A DNA stretch of 64,000 nt from NCBI GenBank assembly GCA_964496505.1, contig CAZBZV010000006.1, positions 1 through 64,000 of the forward strand. Reading direction: 5' to 3'. A model generated the notes under the pieces. The model was not told the DNA's origin and made no database searches. It was given only the letters and a program-made list of their open reading frames with translations. Source of the stretch: JAABVY01 sp964496505 (GTDB lineage: Bacteria; Zixibacteria; MSB-5A5; JAABVY01). Positions 34,949 to 44,744 of the stretch are shown one piece after another. A program made the position numbers and the translations under genes. Position 1 is the first letter of the stretch; the number at the start of each line of letters is the position of its first letter.

Positions 34949-37219
34949 TTAGCAATCCAGGATACCATCTCCATTCGGATCGCAAGGCAAAAAGCCGCCT
35001 ACGAATACATAGTTTATAATTATAATTGCATCGCTAATATTTACACTGCCATCGCAATTTGCATCTGCGGGGTCAATGGGATCGGGTTTCAATCCCTTTA
35101 GGAATATATAATTTGTCAAAAATACGGCATCTGTCACATTTATCAAGCCATCAGCGTTCACGTCGCCACATGTCAAGACCAATGGATCAAATCGAAAGAG
35201 TCTTCCTTCACCGGGATATATCTTGACATAAAAGTAGGGAGGAAGTTCTGTTTCATACCAATTGAAAATAAATTCCTCTTCAGAATATACATCAACCAGC
35301 AATTTCGGAGCAACAAACTGTACTTCATCCAGATATACCTTTACATAAGTTGATTCAGATTGCAAAAGACGCCTGTTGACGAGCATGAAATAGTACTCAC
35401 TTCCATCTTGAAATACAGAAGCCTCAATCCAATCCGGATCATAAGTTCCGCTAACACTATCGATGAATCCCACGCTTCCGCTGTCAATTAAGCCAACATC
35501 GATCAATTCGCATTCCCGCAAGATTGATCCCATTGGCTTGGCGCGGTCGAGGATGTTTTTGAGCGTATACCATTTGCTGTTTCTTGTATACACTTGATTC
35601 ACCGGGTCCCAGTCATATAATCCGACTGTTGGTTGGTTACCATCATAGTGAATACACTCTTCCGGAATGTCGCATGGACATGTATCTCGAATGCTTTCCT
35701 CAGATATTTCAGGATTATAAGATTCCGGTTCATAATTCTGTTGAACTGTATCAGTTGAGAATCCATAAGATCCATAAGTCCAAAAGCTAATACCTCTGGC
35801 GCCGTGCGCGAGAGAAAGATAAATGCTGACCTTGAACACTTCTTCATTGGGATCCTCCAAATCCCAAAAGCAGAAGTCACCATCTTTAGGACATCTATTA
35901 AACCTGGCAGATCCTAGTACTGACCAGAATTCCCTGTTTTGACGGTTTGATTTATTGTACATTGAATCAAGAGCACTGGTAAATCGACTGATTGGGTATT
36001 GAACGTTCCAACAAGGATCGCCGCATTGATATCGCCAACAGGTCATACATGTATCGGTTGCCAAGGGCATTCCACAACGATACCAGTAATAATCCGCCAG
36101 GACTGCGGGAGGCTGAACTATTTTTGCATAAACCTCAGTTAATGTATAACTGTACCAATTATATGCAGGCATATTTGATAACGCATGCACATCTGGTGAT
36201 GAGTTGTTTCTTAGAAGCACATCTGAAAATTGAATAGCTGGAATTGACCCGCCTCTGGGCTCATCGGCAAGATAATATGAGTGAACCACTGATTGATAAG
36301 GCGCCAAGTTTGCAAAATAATTGCTCAGGCTATCATCAATTGTATCTCCTGGTATATCTTCAAAGAAGGTCTTACCTTTTGGATTGTACACACGTATTTT
36401 ATCAATCTCTAAATCTACCTCATCAAACCAATAGAGTCCTGTACTCAAATAAATGTATGTATATTGAGTGTCTTCCTCAATCCACTCCTTTTGCAGAAAT
36501 CTTAAGGGGAATACTTCAAATGAATTGGCATGGCTAAAATCACTCACATATATAGTATCAATAGCCAAAATATTGTATCCGGTTTTTCTGTTTTTCACAT
36601 CTATTACACATACTTTTGCGGAAGGATTAGCCAGAGAAGGTATTTTCAAATAAAAATCGGCATTGCAGGAATCGAGGTCGTCATCTTTAGTCAAGAATGC
36701 ATATATACTTAAACTATCCCTGGAATCCCCCCAACCAAGCTTATCAAATAGATAGCCCTCGCTATTCAAGTCAACATCACAAAAATAACCATTGGCGCTT
36801 TCTTCCCCAACCTGACCATTAACATCGAAAAAGTAACCATTTAACGTCTGATCACTCTCAATTTCTAAATCCATAAATAGACCATCTTTGGCAAAGTAAT
36901 GAAGATATTTGACTGATCTATCACTAATTCTCAATAGATTTTTTGTCAGTGTCCCAGATGAGTTATTACTATTAATCGCATTCTCTGCAATCAGCTTCAA
37001 TCCATATTCATTAGCCTTTTGAGCCGTCAAGGGCGTAACCCAGCCTCCAATATGAGTAGCACCAAATTCAACGAGATGAGAATAGGATGTGTCGATGCTC
37101 ATACGTGATGTATCTGTTGAATAGGGTTCATGATATACCATAACGGGAAACTCTTCTGCGGCTAATGATAGACATAGTATATTCAATATGAGAATACGAG
37201 ATAATGATACTTTTTTCAT
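34949..37219 (-). CDS. secreted protein with C-terminal dockerin
   Basis: 756 residues, signal peptide about 1-21. The large body (about 22-680) shows TIM-barrel-like pieces, including SYYLADEPRGG (an Asp-Glu pair where family relatives have a catalytic acid) and AHGARGISFWTYGSYG, reminiscent of glycoside hydrolases; this is not firm. The C-terminus (about 685-756) has two dockerin calcium repeats, DVNADGLINVTDA and DANCDGSVNISDA, each followed by a hydrophobic helix. Dockerins normally bind cohesins, none of which are in the window. The gene is AT-richer than flanking genes and shares orientation with the sorted FG-GAP gene upstream (21-bp gap). Confidence 0.85.
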   Translation of the reverse strand: MKKVSLSRILILNILCLSLAAEEFPVMVYHEPYSTDTSRMSIDTSYSHLVEFGATHIGGWVTPLTAQKANEYGLKLIAENAINSNNSSGTLTKNLLRISDRSVKYLHYFAKDGLFMDLEIESDQTLNGYFFDVNGQVGEESANGYFCDVDLNSEGYLFDKLGWGDSRDSLSIYAFLTKDDDLDSCNADFYLKIPSLANPSAKVCVIDVKNRKTGYNILAIDTIYVSDFSHANSFEVFPLRFLQKEWIEEDTQYTYIYLSTGLYWFDEVDLEIDKIRVYNPKGKTFFEDIPGDTIDDSLSNYFANLAPYQSVVHSYYLADEPRGGSIPAIQFSDVLLRNNSSPDVHALSNMPAYNWYSYTLTEVYAKIVQPPAVLADYYWYRCGMPLATDTCMTCWRYQCGDPCWNVQYPISRFTSALDSMYNKSNRQNREFWSVLGSARFNRCPKDGDFCFWDLEDPNEEVFKVSIYLSLAHGARGISFWTYGSYGFSTDTVQQNYEPESYNPEISEESIRDTCPCDIPEECIHYDGNQPTVGLYDWDPVNQVYTRNSKWYTLKNILDRAKPMGSILRECELIDVGLIDSGSVGFIDSVSGTYDPDWIEASVFQDGSEYYFMLVNRRLLQSESTYVKVYLDEVQFVAPKLLVDVYSEEEFIFNWYETELPPYFYVKIYPGEGRLFRFDPLVLTCGDVNADGLINVTDAVFLTNYIFLKGLKPDPIDPADANCDGSVNISDAIIIINYVFVGGFLPCDPNGDGILDC

Positions 37220-37240
37220 AAGATCCCCCCTGTTGAAGGC

Positions 37241-38836
37241 TTATTTTAAATAGATCATTTTTTTTGATATGGTGTGCCCACCTGATTTCAGCATATAAAA
37301 ATAAATACCCGATGGCAATGCCTTTCCATTTTCGTCATTACCTTCCCAACTAGTGATATGATATCCTCCCTTCTTTTTACCGTTGCATATTGTTTTTATC
37401 TTTTGCCCCAAAATATTATAAATGCTAATTTCAATTTCTCTGTCGGATATGCCATGCAGATAGTATTCGATTATTGTTCTGTTGTTAAACGGGTTAGGAT
37501 AATTCTGCTTTAAGATGTCGTAATTTTGAGGAAGGGGAACATCCGGTTCATCTTCTGCAGGTGTAGGAAGCTGGCTGTCTCCGGCAAATACATACAAATA
37601 GCCCTTGTTATAGTAGGGATTAACTGAGCCATCGGCACCAACAGCCAGATCATCAACACCATCACCATTAAAATCGCCTGCCGGGCCAACAGACTTGCCG
37701 AAAGCATAACATGCAGGAGAAATAGAACTAAAAGGCATTATTATATCCGGTATAGTATCCATATCGTAGGCACCAAAATAAACGAAAACCTCTCCTGAAC
37801 CATAAGCGTAACTCGTCCAGCCTACGGCAATATCGTCCCATCCATCATGATTGATATCTCCGCATATACTTATGGTCTCCCCTAATTCCTGCAGGATCTT
37901 CGGGATGGTGTCGAAGGGATTTCCACCGTAAAAAATACAAACTGGGAATCCTCCTGAAAGTACAGAAAAATCATCATATCCATCTTGATTAATATCGCCA
38001 AGGCCGACAACGTCTCCACCAAAGTGACCTACTCCAGGTGCATCATCGAATGGCGACCATATCCTTAAATCAAATTGACCGTCAAGCTCATCTCCGCCGT
38101 GGTAGATAGCAATGAAACTCGGCCTCGAATTTGAAGCAGGTGTAGTTCCATAATCTGCATAGCCATCCCCATTTATATCTCCAATACAATCACCATATAG
38201 AAAAAAAGATTGATCCTGATCATATTCAATGAGTATAGAGTCATCAGGCACGGTATCCATGGATTCATAGATCTCATAAATATAAAAGGCACCATCAAGA
38301 GGGTATTGGAGGCTTGGGGCAGAAATAATCAATTCATTATAACCATCATTATCTGTATCATCACTTCTGATATCATCGCCAAAACCCATTCCAGTTTCAT
38401 AGGCAAAAGAGATGTCCGGCTCTGTCTTGGAATAGAAATTATCTCCGCCAAAATAGAGGTCAACATATGCAGCCTCGGCATAAACGCTGCGATACATCGC
38501 CAGCTCTTTATAACCGTCGCCATTTAAATCATCGAGCCAACTGAGATTGCCTGAATAATTTTCATATATCCTCTCGGGCAATGTGTCAGGATTTAATCCA
38601 CCCTCAAACACCCTGATGACATTATCTCCCCAGGCACCCACGAATATCTCAGGGAAACCATCATCATCCAGGTCTCCGGGAGATTGAACCGAATATCCCA
38701 TATCTGATGTATAAGTGTCGCCCCTTGCGTAAAAGATCAATTCCAGGTTCTGGGCAAAAAGCCCTGTCTGTTGGGTAATCAGAAAACTGACCGTGATCAC
38801 CAATAATGCCCTGAGGCTAAAAAATAGAAATCTCAA
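37241..38836 (-). CDS. FG-GAP/VCBS repeat protein with T9SS-type sorting tail
   Basis: 531 residues, signal peptide about 1-28. Seven FG-GAP units (for example GDLDDDGFPEIFVGAWGD, DLNGDGYKELAM, GDINQDGYDDFSV, GDFNGDGVDDLAVGADG) would form an integrin-like beta-propeller with Ca2+ loops. The C-terminal 90 residues hold QNYPNPFNNRT, GQKIKTI, GGYHITSWEGND and PSGIYFYMLKSGG, the hallmark of type-A T9SS/FlgD-like sorting domains. So it is exported and anchored or released outside. With the dockerin protein it forms a two-gene unit of secreted, AT-rich character, possibly acquired together. Confidence 0.9.
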   Translation of the reverse strand: MRFLFFSLRALLVITVSFLITQQTGLFAQNLELIFYARGDTYTSDMGYSVQSPGDLDDDGFPEIFVGAWGDNVIRVFEGGLNPDTLPERIYENYSGNLSWLDDLNGDGYKELAMYRSVYAEAAYVDLYFGGDNFYSKTEPDISFAYETGMGFGDDIRSDDTDNDGYNELIISAPSLQYPLDGAFYIYEIYESMDTVPDDSILIEYDQDQSFFLYGDCIGDINGDGYADYGTTPASNSRPSFIAIYHGGDELDGQFDLRIWSPFDDAPGVGHFGGDVVGLGDINQDGYDDFSVLSGGFPVCIFYGGNPFDTIPKILQELGETISICGDINHDGWDDIAVGWTSYAYGSGEVFVYFGAYDMDTIPDIIMPFSSISPACYAFGKSVGPAGDFNGDGVDDLAVGADGSVNPYYNKGYLYVFAGDSQLPTPAEDEPDVPLPQNYDILKQNYPNPFNNRTIIEYYLHGISDREIEISIYNILGQKIKTICNGKKKGGYHITSWEGNDENGKALPSGIYFYMLKSGGHTISKKMIYLK

Positions 38837-38904
38837 TGTTCAGCATCCATCTATGTGGTTCAATGGAAAGATACGTACTTGGATTTTAATGTCAATGTAA
38901 ATAT

Positions 38905-38935
38905 GTGCGCGGCTCACGGGACGTAAGCCGCGCAC
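38905..38935. other. strong hairpin downstream of the aminomutase gene
   Basis: Perfect 10-bp stem GTGCGCGGCT / AGCCGCGCAC with further inner pairing ACG/CGT. The T-run follows on the plus strand, whereas the neighbouring genes are minus; on that strand it could only act as an RNA 3'-end stabiliser or as a barrier to antisense transcription. Confidence 0.6.
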
Positions 38936-38942
38936 AATTTTT

Positions 38943-40112
38943 TTATCCTGCGCGGTGGGTCATCTCGTCGGCGATGATCTGGTCGCCCAGGCCCTCGACC
39001 ACTGTCAGGTGATCGAACCAGTAGGCCTCGTCATCGCGATAGCATACGATAAACTTCTGCTCGTCATCCTCAAGCTTGGCTCGATGATAGCGCATATAGA
39101 TAAAGTTGTCGTCAACACCAACAACCTCGATCTTGCCGGTGGCATGCGACATGACATACTTCAGCCGCTTGGCCAGACCGGAGCACTGACGTTTGGCCTC
39201 CTCGATCTTGAAATAGGCCTCGGTAATCGGCACCGCATAGGGCTCATTACCGGCGGTGGGACGGCACTGGAAGACATAATACTGCGGCATACCCATATAG
39301 GAAAGCTCGTTCCAGAGCTGCGCCATTACGCTGGGCTTGTCCGAGATGCCCTTGATAATCGGATTCTGGTTGGTGATAATACATCCAGCCCTTTGCAATA
39401 GCTGCACCGCTTCACGGCTCTCGGCGGTAATCTCGTTGGGATGATCGTAGTGACAGACAATATAGATTTTTCTATCCGGCTGGGAATATTTCGCAAGCAT
39501 CTCAAGAAGCTCCGGATCGTTTATAAATCGATATGGATTGAAGGCCGTCATCTTCGTGCCGAGACGAATGATACGCACATGGTCGATTTCCCGCAGCGTC
39601 TTGATGATCTTTTCCAGACGAGGAGTGGGAAGGACCAAAGGATCGCCGCCGGTCAGAAGGACATTATCGACCTCTTTATGCTGACGGATATACTCAATAC
39701 CCTCATCGATATTGTAGCTGACCTCTTGGCCCTTATTGATAAAGAGACGCTTACGGAAACAGTAACGGCAGAAGGAATTGCAGACCTCATGCACCAAAAG
39801 CAATACCGTTGAGGCATATTTGTGCTGAACGCCCTTTCTGACTGTCACAGAGCGTTCATTACAGGCATCCATCTCGCCCCAGTCGTTTAATTCTTCCTCA
39901 TCGGGAATAATTATTCGACGGATCGGATCGTTGGGATTGTCCCAGTCGATCAGACGGAGATAATAGTCATTGGACCGGAAGGCAAAGAAGCGTGTGACCT
40001 CTTTCAGGCGCGCCTTTTCTCTATCACTCAATTGAGGTATGTCGTCGATGTTGAAGATATACCCTGGCTGCTTTTTTAGTCCGGTTGTCTTATGATCGTT
40101 AGTCCCGGCCAT
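38943..40112 (-). CDS. KamA-family radical SAM aminomutase
   Basis: 389 residues behind AAAGGAGGTTTT. The radical SAM cluster motif is C111-x3-C115-x2-C118 (CNSFCRYCFRKR), followed by LLTGGDPLVL and later segments (RIIRLGTKMTAF, YIVCHYDHPNEIT, QNPIIKG) that match lysine 2,3-aminomutase-type enzymes. PLP-lysine would lie near the C-terminus; the expected late Cys-rich zinc motif is not evident, so it is a shorter relative. Family members make beta-lysine (an osmolyte precursor or EF-P modification) or beta-glutamate. No EpmA/EpmC or AblB gene neighbours it. It has a consensus promoter. Confidence 0.88.
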   Translation of the reverse strand: MAGTNDHKTTGLKKQPGYIFNIDDIPQLSDREKARLKEVTRFFAFRSNDYYLRLIDWDNPNDPIRRIIIPDEEELNDWGEMDACNERSVTVRKGVQHKYASTVLLLVHEVCNSFCRYCFRKRLFINKGQEVSYNIDEGIEYIRQHKEVDNVLLTGGDPLVLPTPRLEKIIKTLREIDHVRIIRLGTKMTAFNPYRFINDPELLEMLAKYSQPDRKIYIVCHYDHPNEITAESREAVQLLQRAGCIITNQNPIIKGISDKPSVMAQLWNELSYMGMPQYYVFQCRPTAGNEPYAVPITEAYFKIEEAKRQCSGLAKRLKYVMSHATGKIEVVGVDDNFIYMRYHRAKLEDDEQKFIVCYRDDEAYWFDHLTVVEGLGDQIIADEMTHRAG

Positions 40113-40301
40113 AAAACCTCCTTTCCCAAAAAGGTGGCAACATCAATCTCGATGTCACTTGGTTTTAAAGTCGAGCTTGCACAGAAGCTCTCAGGCGGAT
40201 GCAATAGCGTCAAAACAGGAAAGCGATCCGCGTGATTCGGTCGAAGTTAAATAATCATGGCAAATCCATTGAAGCCAAAACTTCGAACCCCTTTAATTAG
40301 T

Positions 40302-40330
40302 AATATAACAGATTATGGTTAATCTGTCAA
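40302..40330 (-). promoter_or_regulatory. consensus sigma70 promoter with operator-like repeat, kamA-type gene
   Basis: Minus strand TTGACA (40325-40330), 17-bp spacer, TATATT (40302-40307), about 190 bp upstream of the ATG. The spacer overlaps a perfect inverted repeat ACAGATTA-tggt-TAATCTGT (40308-40327) that also covers part of the -35, a typical repressor site position. Confidence 0.7.
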
Positions 40331-40383
40331 TATTTTATACCCATAAAATACTTCTAAGTTTAAACAAATCTTTGGATTATACT

Positions 40384-40417
40384 TTCAGGTCATGTGAATA
40401 TATTCACATGACCTGAA
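40384..40417. repeat. perfect 34-bp palindrome
   Basis: TTCAGGTCATGTGAATA is followed directly by its exact reverse complement, with no spacer. It lies about 55 bp upstream of the -35 of the aminomutase promoter and 215 bp past the end of the RND pump gene. It could be a dimeric regulator site, a cruciform-forming element or part of a mobile repeat. Confidence 0.8.
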
Positions 40418-40584
40418 GTCGAGTGTGCAAATCGGTACATTAATAGCGGTAACTCATTGCCCTTCAAAGCAATATTTTTGGAATAAATATAGAGTCTGGC
40501 AGCTTTTTTGATTGCAGATTATGGCGGTATTTGCAGTAAATCTGCACTGTGATTTTCCGCATACCGGCACATTTTTTCGATCCC

Positions 40585-40624
40585 AAAAAAGAAAATCCTG
40601 CGGCCGGAAGGAGATTTCCGGCCG
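40585..40624 (-). terminator. rho-independent terminator of the metal efflux genes
   Basis: Minus-strand stem CGGCCGGAA / TTCCGGCCG, then CAGGATTTTC and T6. It lies directly past the stop of the RND pump gene, the last of the cluster. Confidence 0.75.
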
Positions 40625-40631
40625 TCAGATA

Positions 40632-43600
40632 TTACTTATTCTCCCGGGCAATTTTTGGTACAAACCATTCATACAGTGTTGGTATTAGTACCAGCGTCAG
40701 AAATGTCGAGGACAGAAGACCGAACACAACCACCACTGCCAGCGGACGCTGCACCTCCGAACCCAGGCCATGCGACAAAAGCAGGGGAATCAGTCCCAGG
40801 ATAGTTGTCAGGGCTGTCATCAGCACCGGACGCAGCCTCAATACGGAAGCCTGCACGATAGCATCAGCCATTGCCATACCTTCACGGCGCAATTGATTGA
40901 TATAGGTCACCAGCACCAGGCCGTTCTGAACCGCGATTCCGAACAGCGCAATGAATCCGACCGAGGCCGGCACCGATAGATATTCGCCTGTTATAAACAG
41001 CCCGAATACGCCCCCGATCAATGCCAGGGGCACATTTGTGAAAATCAGCAGAGCGCTCCTGAGGGCGCCGAATGACATGTAGAGCAGTATAAAGATCAGA
41101 AGAAATGTTACCGGGACTATAATGCTCAGCCGTTTCATTGCCCGTTCCTGATTTTCGAACTGACCGCCGTATTCCAAGTAGTACCCGGGCGGTAATTCGA
41201 TATTGGCCTCAACCTGCTCTTTGATATCTGCCACAACACCGCCCATATCACGCCCGCGAACATTGCCGGAAATTACCCAGCGCCGCTGATTCTTTTCGCG
41301 GTTGATCTGAATAGGCCCGACCACTGTCTTTACCTCCGCCACCTGTGTAAGCGGAACGAGGATGTCATCGGCAGTGTGCACCAACATATTTTTGATGGCG
41401 TCCAGATCATCACGATATTGTTCGTCATAACGCACATGGATGCCGAACCTTCTGGTGTGAAGATACATCTGCGATATTATTTCCCCGCCAATGGCGAGCT
41501 CGACCACCTCGAGTATTTTCGAGATATTTACGCCGTAACGGGCGCAGGCCCGGCGATCGGCTATGATCTGCACCTGCGGCTGACCGAAGCTCTGTTCGGT
41601 GGAAAGATCCACCAGGCCCTCAACCGGCTCGATTGCCTCTTTTATTTCATCCGCTTTGGTGCGAAGTATCCCCAGATCCTCGCCGTAAAGTTTGATAGCA
41701 AGCTGGGTTCTTACTCCGGAAAGGAGCTCGTCGAAAAGATTCTGGATCGGCTGGGTGAAATTCAACTGTACACCCGGGTACTCGGAAAGTCTTTCATTTA
41801 ATGATTTTATGAGAGAGGCCTTGTCCTTATGCTCTCTCCATTCACTCTGCGGTTTCAGCATGGCCTGAATATTGGCGAAGTTCACCGGATGTGGATGGCT
41901 TCCCGCTTCTGGACGTCCGATCTTTGAGATCGTCTTCTCGACCTCATCGTAACCTTCGATTATACGTTCCAGTTTCATGACAGTGGCCAGGGCGACCTCG
42001 AGTGAGATCGAAGGGGCCATTGTTACATTGACCTGAATCACGCCTTCCTCGAGAGTTGGAATAAATTCGGTCCCGAGATGAGGGATCAGAAATAGCGATA
42101 TTACAAACACAGCAACGGTAGTTACCAGAACCGCCCATCTGAAACGAAGCGCTGCTTTCAGAAATCTCTGATAGAGATTTTTGAGACCCCTGACAGGTGC
42201 AAACTCCTTTCTTCGACCCTTTTTCAGGATAAATGATGAAAGCACCGGTGAAAACAGAAGAGCCGCAGCCAGAGAGCCCAAAAGGGCGAAAGTTATGGTA
42301 AAGGCCATGGGCGAAAACATCTTGTTCTCTACTCCTTCGAGCGTAAATAGGGGCAGGAAGACTATAATAATAATACAGACCGAGAATATAATCGGACGCG
42401 CCACCTCTGAGCATGCCGCTACTATGATCTCACGCCTGCTCCGGCCTTTATGATTTTCGCCGCCCAGCATACGGTAGATATTTTCCACGATTACGATTGA
42501 GGCATCCCCAAGCATTCCGATTGCAATCGCAATCCCACCGAGGGACATGAGGTTCGCGGAAAGCCCGGCCCAACCCATGAAGATCGCGGCAATCAAAGCA
42601 CAGATGGGAAGCGCCAGGGCGACAATAAATGCGCTGCGGGCATTGCCCAGAAACAGCGCCAGGACTAATATCACCAGAAGTGCCCCCTGCAATAGTGCGT
42701 TTCGAACGGTAGCGATGGCATTTCCGACCAGGTTGCTTTGATTGTAATATGGCACCAGATGCACACCCTCGGGCAGAGATTCCTGCACTTCGGGGAATTT
42801 CTGCTCTAAGGCGGAAATTACATCTGAGGTGTTAGTTCCGTAGAGCTTCAACACGATCCCGGCTATAACCTCCTCCTCGCCGTTGAGAGTTACCGCTCCG
42901 CGGCGGATTTCACGTCCGAAATCAACCGATGCCAGATCGCCCAGGCGAATCGGGGTACCATCAATTACCTTCAACTGAAGGTTCCGGAGATCATTCCTCT
43001 TTTCGATAAGACCGATTCCGCGGACAAGATATTCCTCCGATCCTATGACCAGAAACTGTCCGCCCGCATTGCGGTTATTATTCGAAACCGCCTCGACTAT
43101 ATCCTCCAGGCCGAGCTCATATTTATTCAGAGCATAGGGGTTGACACGGATCTGATATTGCAGGACATGCCCGCCCATGGATAGAACCTCGGTTACACCG
43201 GGGACACTCTGAAGTTGATATTTTACGACCCAGTCGTTGATCTCGCGCAGGTAGGCGTCAAGTGGTTTGCTTCCCGGATTAACCGTGCTGTCGGCAGTGA
43301 GATAGTACATAAAAACCTCCCCCAGCCCGGTGGATATCGGGCCGAGTACCGGTTTATCATGCAAATCCGGGAGCTCCTCGGTGGCGCTGGCTAATCGTTC
43401 GGATACGATCTGCCGGGCAAAATAGATGTCAACATCATCCTCGAAGTAAACATAGATCACAGCCATACCGAAGGCCGAGGTGGACTTGATTAACGTTACA
43501 CCGGGCAGACCATTCATGGCGGACTCGATCGGAAATGTTATCAGCCGCTCGATCTCCTCCGGAGCCATGCCATGAGCCTCTGCAAAAACAGGCACCATGA

Positions 43601-43730
43601 CCGGCGAGATATCGGGAAAGGCATCAGTGGGAAGGTTTCGGTATTGTATCACACCCAGCACGATCACGCCTGCCAGAAACAGAAGCACGATCAGCCGATT
43701 TCTGAGAATTAGCTCAAAAAAGCCTTTCAT
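40632..43730 (-). CDS. heavy-metal RND efflux pump (CzcA/CusA family)
   Basis: 1,032 residues from ATG 43730 (GGGGG upstream; the upstream TTG is unlikely). RND architecture with 12 membrane segments and two periplasmic loops. The first loop shows FPDISPVMVPVFAEA and PEEIERLITFPIESAMNGLPGV, typical of heavy-metal RND. In segment 4, GLSANLMSLGGIAIAIGMLGDASIV carries the GD in the proton-relay position of this subfamily. It expels Cu+, Ag+, Co2+, Zn2+ or Cd2+ from periplasm or cytoplasm; which metal cannot be set. With the adaptor (13-bp gap) and outer-membrane factor upstream it completes a tripartite pump. Confidence 0.95.
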   Translation of the reverse strand: MKGFFELILRNRLIVLLFLAGVIVLGVIQYRNLPTDAFPDISPVMVPVFAEAHGMAPEEIERLITFPIESAMNGLPGVTLIKSTSAFGMAVIYVYFEDDVDIYFARQIVSERLASATEELPDLHDKPVLGPISTGLGEVFMYYLTADSTVNPGSKPLDAYLREINDWVVKYQLQSVPGVTEVLSMGGHVLQYQIRVNPYALNKYELGLEDIVEAVSNNNRNAGGQFLVIGSEEYLVRGIGLIEKRNDLRNLQLKVIDGTPIRLGDLASVDFGREIRRGAVTLNGEEEVIAGIVLKLYGTNTSDVISALEQKFPEVQESLPEGVHLVPYYNQSNLVGNAIATVRNALLQGALLVILVLALFLGNARSAFIVALALPICALIAAIFMGWAGLSANLMSLGGIAIAIGMLGDASIVIVENIYRMLGGENHKGRSRREIIVAACSEVARPIIFSVCIIIIVFLPLFTLEGVENKMFSPMAFTITFALLGSLAAALLFSPVLSSFILKKGRRKEFAPVRGLKNLYQRFLKAALRFRWAVLVTTVAVFVISLFLIPHLGTEFIPTLEEGVIQVNVTMAPSISLEVALATVMKLERIIEGYDEVEKTISKIGRPEAGSHPHPVNFANIQAMLKPQSEWREHKDKASLIKSLNERLSEYPGVQLNFTQPIQNLFDELLSGVRTQLAIKLYGEDLGILRTKADEIKEAIEPVEGLVDLSTEQSFGQPQVQIIADRRACARYGVNISKILEVVELAIGGEIISQMYLHTRRFGIHVRYDEQYRDDLDAIKNMLVHTADDILVPLTQVAEVKTVVGPIQINREKNQRRWVISGNVRGRDMGGVVADIKEQVEANIELPPGYYLEYGGQFENQERAMKRLSIIVPVTFLLIFILLYMSFGALRSALLIFTNVPLALIGGVFGLFITGEYLSVPASVGFIALFGIAVQNGLVLVTYINQLRREGMAMADAIVQASVLRLRPVLMTALTTILGLIPLLLSHGLGSEVQRPLAVVVVFGLLSSTFLTLVLIPTLYEWFVPKIARENK

Positions 43731-43742
43731 TGTCAATCCCCC

Positions 43743-44744
43743 TTAATGTCCATGCCCGGCATGCGGATCGAGACTGCTCGTTACGATTTTGGCCTTGAGC
43801 TCGAAAGCCCCTGAGGAAACATATTCAATCCCCTCATCGAGCCCATTCATAACCTGAGTGTAATATCTATCGCTTTCTCCGGTCACTATATCTATCGGTT
43901 TGAATCCGCCCGTTTCATCAACAACGAATACAACGCTTCTCTCATCCAGATACTGGACAGCGCTTCTTTCCACAACCAGCACATCGCCAACCGATTCGGA
44001 TTCAATTCTGGCCTCAACAAAAGTCCCGGGAGGCCATTTATTATCGGGATTGGCCAGGGTAATGCGGGCAGTGGCGCTCCTGGTACGGAAGTCGATTATG
44101 GGAGTGACATATTCAATCTCGCCCGAGGCGATATTGTCTGACCCTACCGCTTTTATAATCGCGGACTGGCCCTTGTGGATACGGGTGGCATCTTTGGGGT
44201 ATACTGCCAGATTTACCCAAACGGTTGAGAGGTCGGCTATTATGAATATACTGCTCTGTTCCGAAACGAATTCGCCCTGGGTTATATGCCTGTCGATCAC
44301 CCATCCCGAAATCGGCGCCCTGATCGAATAGGTGTTCATGCTTTCATTGCTTTCCACTATTGCGACCACATCTCCCTTTTCAACATAATCACCTACACGG
44401 TAGTTAGCCTGCACCGCTACACCCGCAAAACGGGGAGCAATGTGCGCCAAACGGTCTTCGTTGAAGCCTATTTCTCCTGGCAGCTCCAGAGCCTGACCGA
44501 TTTGGCCGTATGTGACTCTTGATATTTCGATACCGGCCAGCTCCACAGCCTCATCGGATAACCTTAAAACCAATTCATCGCCATGATCGTCATGTCCTTC
44601 GTGAATCATCTCATTATTATCTTCGCTATGAGTATTGTGATCGACTTCATGATCATGGTTTTGATGTTCCTGGGCTGATGAATTCGATGTCAAATAGAAT
44701 AAAAACATACAAATTATTATTATAGAAAATCTGCCAAACATCAT
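43743..44744 (-). CDS. RND efflux periplasmic adaptor (CzcB/CusB family) with His-rich ends
   Basis: 333 residues, signal peptide about 1-24. The mature N-terminus is a His/Asp-rich metal-binding stretch (HQNHDHEVDHNTH, then HEGHDDHGDE), and the C-terminus ends DPHAGHGH. The middle holds barrel-sandwich/lipoyl halves (YRVGDYVEKGDVVAIVESN and PISGWVIDRHITQGEFVSEQ) and a beta-barrel domain, as in membrane-fusion proteins. It links pump and outer-membrane channel and may hand over metal. The start ATG follows the stop of the channel gene without any gap, so it is translationally linked. Confidence 0.95.
   Translation of the reverse strand: MMFGRFSIIIICMFLFYLTSNSSAQEHQNHDHEVDHNTHSEDNNEMIHEGHDDHGDELVLRLSDEAVELAGIEISRVTYGQIGQALELPGEIGFNEDRLAHIAPRFAGVAVQANYRVGDYVEKGDVVAIVESNESMNTYSIRAPISGWVIDRHITQGEFVSEQSSIFIIADLSTVWVNLAVYPKDATRIHKGQSAIIKAVGSDNIASGEIEYVTPIIDFRTRSATARITLANPDNKWPPGTFVEARIESESVGDVLVVERSAVQYLDERSVVFVVDETGGFKPIDIVTGESDRYYTQVMNGLDEGIEYVSSGAFELKAKIVTSSLDPHAGHGH

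Noticed and set aside
38905..38945. Terminator for the KamA-type gene
   Set aside because: The hairpin is strong but its T-run is on the opposite strand, so it was recorded as a hairpin only.
38943..40112. Assignment as EF-P lysylation enzyme EpmB
   Set aside because: The family fits, but no epmA/efp neighbours it and beta-lysine or beta-glutamate synthesis is equally possible.
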